NCBI RefSeq assembly: GCF_044762855.1
Contig: NZ_JBIWFB010000002.1
Coordinates: forward strand, 186,001-250,000
Reading direction: 5' to 3'
Length of the DNA: 64,000 nucleotides
Source: Psychrobacillus sp044762855
GTDB lineage: Bacteria > Bacillota > Bacilli > Bacillales_A > Planococcaceae
The notes under the pieces are model-generated. The model saw nothing but the letters and a program-made list of their open reading frames with translations. It ran no database searches and had not been told where the DNA came from. The translations under genes were made by a program, and so were the position numbers. Numbering within the stretch: the first letter of the stretch is position 1; each line of letters begins with the position of its first letter. This document shows positions 60,214-64,000 of this stretch, piece after piece.

Positions 60214-60738
60214 ATGATAAATGAAATAAAAGAGCCAAGTGAAATAACAAATAAAGGAGCTAATCATATGAAAAAAATGAGAAAGTTATTAAAAAATGAA
60301 AAAGGTTTAACACTAATCGAGTTACTAGCGGTAATCGTAATTCTAGCAATCGTTGCTGCTATTGCTGTACCAGCTATTGGGAATATTATTGAGAATAGTA
60401 GAGTAGGAGCAATTAAAGCAGATGCACAAAACGCAATGGCCGGTGCGCAGCTTTATTTCACTGAAAATGAAGATCAAAATACAGTAACAGTAGAAAAATT
60501 GGTGACTGATGGGTTTTTAGAGGATGCAGCCTCATTAGAAGCTGCTAAGACAACTACTACGATTACAAAAGTTACTAGCGGTGGTGGAAATACTATCAAT
60601 GGTACGGGTAGTGCTGGTGGAATGACTGTTAAATTTAATGATGCAACTAATGCTGAAATTAGTGATCATAAAAATAGTAATAGAGATAATACTGGTAAGG
60701 TTGTTGCTTCAGAAGGCACAACATCAACAGGAGAATAA
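60214..60738 (+). CDS. pilA: Major type IV prepilin PilA
   Basis: 174 residues from the first start. KNEKGLTLIELLAVIVILAIVA is a classic class III prepilin signal with Glu5; a GNIIENSRVGAIKADAQNAM helix and a small Thr/Gly-rich head follow. The first ATG (60214) has a near-perfect AAGGAGGTGA; a second in-frame ATG (60268) has its own AAAGGAG and would give a conventional 13-residue leader instead of 31. Both may be used. A stable hairpin directly after the stop may favour PilA excess over downstream genes. Confidence 0.9.
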   Translation: MINEIKEPSEITNKGANHMKKMRKLLKNEKGLTLIELLAVIVILAIVAAIAVPAIGNIIENSRVGAIKADAQNAMAGAQLYFTENEDQNTVTVEKLVTDGFLEDAASLEAAKTTTTITKVTSGGGNTINGTGSAGGMTVKFNDATNAEISDHKNSNRDNTGKVVASEGTTSTGE

Positions 60739-60745
60739 ATAGACT

Positions 60746-60768
60746 TACAGCAGCTCCACGCTGCTGTA
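60746..60768 (+). terminator. Hairpin after pilA
   Basis: TACAGCAGC and GCTGCTGTA form a 9-bp GC-rich stem around TCCAC. There is no adjacent T-run, so it is more likely an RNA-stability or partial-termination element. Confidence 0.5.
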
Positions 60769-60853
60769 GTCCCTTAGTTTTATCATTGAGCAAATGAATA
60801 CTTCATTTTCTGAACCATAAAACTAATTACAGCTAAATATGGGGGAGAAGAAT

Positions 60854-61825
60854 ATGTTTAAAAAGAAAGCGAAGCGCTATGTTGCTTTAGATATAAACGA
60901 ATATATATTAAGAGCTATAGTGATGGCTGGTAATGATATTTCGCAATCAGCTATTTATGAGTATCCTTTAGATAAAGGGATTTATGATGGGGATATTTTA
61001 GAAGATGAGATGGCTTTGTATGAAACGTTAAAGACACTTATACATGATTGGAGTATTAAGCGTTTTGATGTACGCTTTTTTGTGCCGGATAGTACTGTGA
61101 TGATGAAATCGTTTGAGCATCCTGCAGATGTAACCTCTGCTAAGTTAAAAGGATATGTTGAGATGGAACTGGGACAAACGATTCACTTGCCTTTCTCACA
61201 ACCGCTTATCGATGTGTATGATTTTAAACCCAATGATGGAGAGGCTGTTTTGTTTGCGGCACCTTCTGAAGAGATAAATAAAATCGCTGGATTATTAGAC
61301 GATTTACATCTAGATCCAGTTACTGCAGATGTAAGAGCATTAGCTACTATACGCTTTTTAGAGAAGACAGTTGGTTTGGAAGAAAATAAGAGCTATTTAA
61401 TAACTGAATGGTCTATATCAGGCGTTTCGATCAGCATTTATACGGGAGGAAATGTTGAGTTTCTTCGCTATCAATCTATTGATACATTTAAGGAAAAGTG
61501 GCAAAGTAAAGGGAACCAGCATGAAATCAATTTTGTTTACGACGGAGAACCGGAAGAATATCGAGCACAATTGATCGATCAAATTGCTGAAATCGAAAGA
61601 ATTTTAAACTTTTATCGCTTTTCTTTGTATAAGGGAGAAAAAGCGGTGGATGAAATAATTACATTGGGGGATTCGCCGGAAATGGATTATATTGCTTCTG
61701 AGATGAAGGCGAATTTTGTCACTCCCGTTACATATATCGAAGATTCTCAAGTACAAAAATATCATCCTAATTTAAAGTCTAAGCATATTCCACTTATTGG
61801 ACTTATATATAGGGAGGCATGGTGA
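60854..61825 (+). CDS. pilM: Type IV pilus assembly protein PilM
   Basis: 323 residues, actin-like cytoplasmic ATPase that binds the N-terminus of PilN. YVALDINEYILRAIVM at the start and the RFFVPDSTVMMKSFEHP and KLKGYVEMELGQTIHLPF stretches match PilM. The ATG at 60854 follows GGGGGAGAAG; the ATG at 60839 lies within the leader. Its stop overlaps the pilN start by one base. Confidence 0.88.
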   Translation: MFKKKAKRYVALDINEYILRAIVMAGNDISQSAIYEYPLDKGIYDGDILEDEMALYETLKTLIHDWSIKRFDVRFFVPDSTVMMKSFEHPADVTSAKLKGYVEMELGQTIHLPFSQPLIDVYDFKPNDGEAVLFAAPSEEINKIAGLLDDLHLDPVTADVRALATIRFLEKTVGLEENKSYLITEWSISGVSISIYTGGNVEFLRYQSIDTFKEKWQSKGNQHEINFVYDGEPEEYRAQLIDQIAEIERILNFYRFSLYKGEKAVDEIITLGDSPEMDYIASEMKANFVTPVTYIEDSQVQKYHPNLKSKHIPLIGLIYREAW

Positions 61826-62412
61826 TGGTTCCAGAGATAAATTTATTGCCTAAAACGGAGCGGCAAAAGTCCAATTCAATTTTATTGCTTGTTATTAGTT
61901 TGATTTTACTTTTAACCATTCTTTTATTGTTTTTTATTCAGTATTTGACTGTTAAGAGAGATATTGAAACCCTCGTTGCTGAAGAAACTTATTCAATGGC
62001 AGAAAAGGAAGATTTAACGCAGGTAGTAGATGATTTAAGGATGTCTGGACAAGGGGATCTTCAAACCTCAGTGACTTTTGCTGAGCGTGTTTCATATCCT
62101 GTGAGTCCTTTACTTATAGAAGTAAATGCATTATTGGAGCCACATACATATTTTCGACAATATGAATTCGTAGAACGAAGTATTCAAATCTCAGTAGATG
62201 TAGAAACGTTGAAGAGCTTGTCTTTATTCGTTGATAAATTACTAATTAGTAATTATTTTTCGGATGTAAAGGTTGAGAGTGTCACCAACTTTGAGCTTTC
62301 TAATTCGGAGGAAAACGTAGAAAAAAAATATGAGATTATTCCACGCTACGCTGCAGTTTTAACTTTAGATATTGATCAATCTTACTTGAAAAATGGAGGT
62401 GTCACTCCATGA
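61825..62412 (+). CDS. pilN: Type IV pilus assembly protein PilN
   Basis: 195 residues. The cytoplasmic N-terminus VPEINLLPKTERQK is the diagnostic INLLP motif that docks into PilM; one membrane helix (about 18-40) and a periplasm-equivalent coiled/ferredoxin-like domain follow. The ATG at 61825 is 7 bases after AGGGAGG. Overlaps pilO by 4 bp. Confidence 0.88.
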   Translation: MVPEINLLPKTERQKSNSILLLVISLILLLTILLLFFIQYLTVKRDIETLVAEETYSMAEKEDLTQVVDDLRMSGQGDLQTSVTFAERVSYPVSPLLIEVNALLEPHTYFRQYEFVERSIQISVDVETLKSLSLFVDKLLISNYFSDVKVESVTNFELSNSEENVEKKYEIIPRYAAVLTLDIDQSYLKNGGVTP

Positions 62413-63134
62413 ACGAATTAGTTAGCAATAAACGAACGGCATTTCTATTAATCGCTGCCCTTGTGGTTGTTTTGTTAGGGGCAGTTTACTATTTTGTCCT
62501 GCAACCGCTAAAAGATGAAAGGGTATCGAAGGAGAGAACTGTCCAAGTTTTACAAGGAGAGGTAGCTGCTTTGAAGGAGGAATATTCTTCTGCTCAATTG
62601 GAGGGGGGTTCTTCAGAGAATACATTTTTCCTAAAAACGCAGGTTCCCTTGACCCGTGAATTAAATGAAATTGTTCGCTCTATAGAAGAGGTTGAATTGC
62701 TCAGCGATTCGAAAATTCTTTCGGTGGAGTTTAATAATTATGATGAAACCCTTGAGGAGTCTCAGTTGATACTAGAAACTTCTGAGGTAAACGAGGAGAT
62801 TGAATCAGAAAGCGAAGATGTATCAACAGAAGAACTATCAACTATAGATGAAACAGCAGGCGAAACATCTGATGGACCGCCAGTTTCTCCAGTCTCTGAA
62901 GTCGTTCTTCCTGAAAAATTAAAATTAATCACCTTCAATATTTCTATTTTGGCAAAAAACTATGATCAGCTAGTATTATTTGTAGAAGAAGTAGAGAATT
63001 TAAAACGTATCTATCGTGTTGATCAGGTTATTTTGTCAGCACCCGGCGAGGAGCAACTTTTGGATAAAGATCAAGATGACGATATAGCAGCTACAATACA
63101 ACTGACTACGTTTTATCATGACGAACAGGATTAA
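62409..63134 (+). CDS. pilO: Type IV pilus assembly protein PilO
   Basis: 241 residues. One N-terminal membrane helix (about 11-30), a coiled coil (VSKERTVQVLQGEVAALKEEYSS), an acidic Glu/Ser/Thr linker (about 118-165) and a C-terminal domain beginning LITFNISILAKNYDQLVLFVEEVENL, typical of PilO. Pairs with PilN in the alignment complex. Assignment rests on topology and position after pilMN. Confidence 0.82.
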   Translation: MNELVSNKRTAFLLIAALVVVLLGAVYYFVLQPLKDERVSKERTVQVLQGEVAALKEEYSSAQLEGGSSENTFFLKTQVPLTRELNEIVRSIEEVELLSDSKILSVEFNNYDETLEESQLILETSEVNEEIESESEDVSTEELSTIDETAGETSDGPPVSPVSEVVLPEKLKLITFNISILAKNYDQLVLFVEEVENLKRIYRVDQVILSAPGEEQLLDKDQDDDIAATIQLTTFYHDEQD

Positions 63135-63146
63135 TGGAGAATGGAA

Positions 63147-63902
63147 ATGATTAGTGTGTACATTTTATTGTTTTTCATATACGGAATCATATTCGGTTCC
63201 TTCTTCAATGTAGTTGGTCTTCGTGTGCCAAAAGGCGAGTCAATCGTAAAACCTCCTTCGCATTGTACAGTTTGCGATCGCAATTTGACTATAGTAGATT
63301 TAGTTCCTGTGTTTTCCTATCTTTTTTTGAAAGGAAAATGTAGGGGATGTGGGACGAAAATAAGCTGGATTTATCCAGTGATGGAGCTTGTGACGGGATT
63401 ATTATTTGCATTTGCTTATGTTCAACTTGGTTTTTCGGTTGAGTTGATTGTTGCTATTTTATTTATTTCCATGCTAGTTATTATTACTGTTTCTGATTTG
63501 GCGTATATGTTAATACCAGATAAAATTTTACTGTTCTTTTTAATTCCTTTAGCTCTTGCCCGGGTATTTTCTCCGCACTCGCCATGGTGGGATAGTATTC
63601 TAGGAGCGGTTATTGGGTTCGGTGTGTTATTTTTAATCGCGCTTCTGTCGAAAGGTGGTATGGGCGGTGGCGATATTAAGTTATTTTTTGTAATTGGTAT
63701 TGTTTTAGGGATGAGTAATACTTTATTGACATTGTTTTTAGCTTCGGTTATTGGAACGGTTATTGGTATCATCGTATTGCGAAAAGCGAAAAAGGGCAGG
63801 AAAACACCCATTCCGTTCGGTCCATCGATAGCTATTGCGGCGATACTAGCTTATTTCTATGGAAATTCGCTTGTCGATTGGTATGTGAATTTGTTTTTTT
63901 AA
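63147..63902 (+). CDS. pilD: Prepilin peptidase / N-methyltransferase PilD (ComC)
   Basis: About 251 residues with eight membrane helices. The N-terminal methyltransferase-type domain has GSFFNVVGLRVP and two CxxC pairs (CTVC and CRGC). The aspartate protease residues are in SDLAYMLIPD and GGGDIKLF. It cleaves the Gly-Phe/Leu/Ile bond of the pilins encoded upstream. It occupies the position of B. subtilis comC after folC, now at the end of a pilus operon, so it may also process ComG pilins. An ATG at 63141 is an alternative start. Confidence 0.93.
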   Translation: MISVYILLFFIYGIIFGSFFNVVGLRVPKGESIVKPPSHCTVCDRNLTIVDLVPVFSYLFLKGKCRGCGTKISWIYPVMELVTGLLFAFAYVQLGFSVELIVAILFISMLVIITVSDLAYMLIPDKILLFFLIPLALARVFSPHSPWWDSILGAVIGFGVLFLIALLSKGGMGGGDIKLFFVIGIVLGMSNTLLTLFLASVIGTVIGIIVLRKAKKGRKTPIPFGPSIAIAAILAYFYGNSLVDWYVNLFF

Positions 63903-63916
63903 CTCGATAAGTTTTT

Positions 63917-63948
63917 AGGACGAGCCGACATAGGTCTCGTCTTTTTTT
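63917..63948 (+). terminator. Intrinsic terminator after pilD
   Basis: GACGAG (63919-63924) pairs with CTCGTC (63936-63941), extended inward by one mismatch and a C-G pair, followed by TTTTTTT. Confidence 0.8.
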
Positions 63949-63988
63949 ATGTCTTTCGTGATAAGGTTGTGAAAAAAGAGGTGATGTT

Positions 63989-64000
63989 ATGCCGATTAGA
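63989..64000 (+). CDS. Start of a gene cut by the window edge
   Basis: AAAGAGGTGATGTT precedes an ATG at 63989 that opens MPIR before the window ends. Ribosome-binding site and spacing support a real start; the product cannot be identified from four codons. Confidence 0.4.

Overview
The window looks like chromosome of a low-GC, endospore-forming member of the Bacillales. Gene content and order follow the Bacillus subtilis arc mutSB - yshE - lcfA - fadR - fadB - etfBA - trxA - uvrC - lysC - yslB - sdhCAB - ysmA - gerE - ysmB - racE - rph - ysnA - ysnB, and later ysoA - tig - clpX - lonA - ysxC - hemAXCDBL - (spoVID position) - valS - folC - comC position. gerE, with a sigma-K-like promoter, implies sporulation. 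The divergences (no lonB, no gerM, a type IV pilus locus after folC, typical dispersed hairpin repeats) suggest a Planococcaceae relative such as Psychrobacillus or Lysinibacillus. That family-level placement is inference from gene order and base composition. A run of 98 Ns marks an assembly gap at 20040-20137.

Region by region: 1-7380 holds the 3' end of mutS2, a small membrane-protein pair, and a FadR-controlled fatty acid beta-oxidation block (fadD; fadR-echA-etfB-etfA). 7700-11410 holds trxA, uvrC and lysC, the last behind a lysine riboswitch. 11860-19885 holds yslB, the succinate dehydrogenase operon, ysmA, gerE, a MarR regulator, racE, rph, the ITP/XTP pyrophosphatase gene and a phosphoesterase. 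Three identical tRNA-Arg(UCU) genes flank the gap. 20680-26390 is an accessory stress/envelope region: a VOC protein, two KGG-repeat hydrophilic stress proteins behind sigma-B-like promoters, an HExxH protein, a sucrose-phosphate-synthase-like glycosyltransferase overlapping a sucrose-phosphatase-like HAD enzyme, and a CDP-glycerol glycerophosphotransferase. 26467-33393 is the protein quality-control block, and 33658-39922 is the complete protoporphyrin-precursor operon hemAXCDBL with a PerR-box-like site. 40750-43180 holds a translationally coupled ribA-ribD-HAD operon. 43243-50244 holds a SpoVID-position gene, a small divergent membrane protein, T-box-controlled valS, two overlapping ATP-grasp ligases on the minus strand, and folC.

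The last 13 kb (50344-63902) is a nearly self-contained type IV pilus system. It comprises a membrane GAF-GGDEF diguanylate cyclase, three minor pilins (one with a collagen-like linker and a beta-solenoid-like body), a VanW/G5 surface protein, PilB with an MshEN-like c-di-GMP-binding N-terminus, PilT, PilC, the major pilin PilA, PilM, PilN, PilO and the prepilin peptidase PilD. The cyclase next to an MshEN-type PilB suggests local second-messenger control of pilus extension.

The most unusual non-coding structure is a dispersed repeat present at 11505-11808 and, inverted, at 40063-40259. It contains arrays of GCAAC-core iterons spaced almost exactly 21 bp apart, about two helical turns. Several long hairpin/MITE-like repeats (7425-7643, 40416-40549, 44371-44473) are also present, one of them inserted in the leader of valS between the T-box terminator and the start codon.
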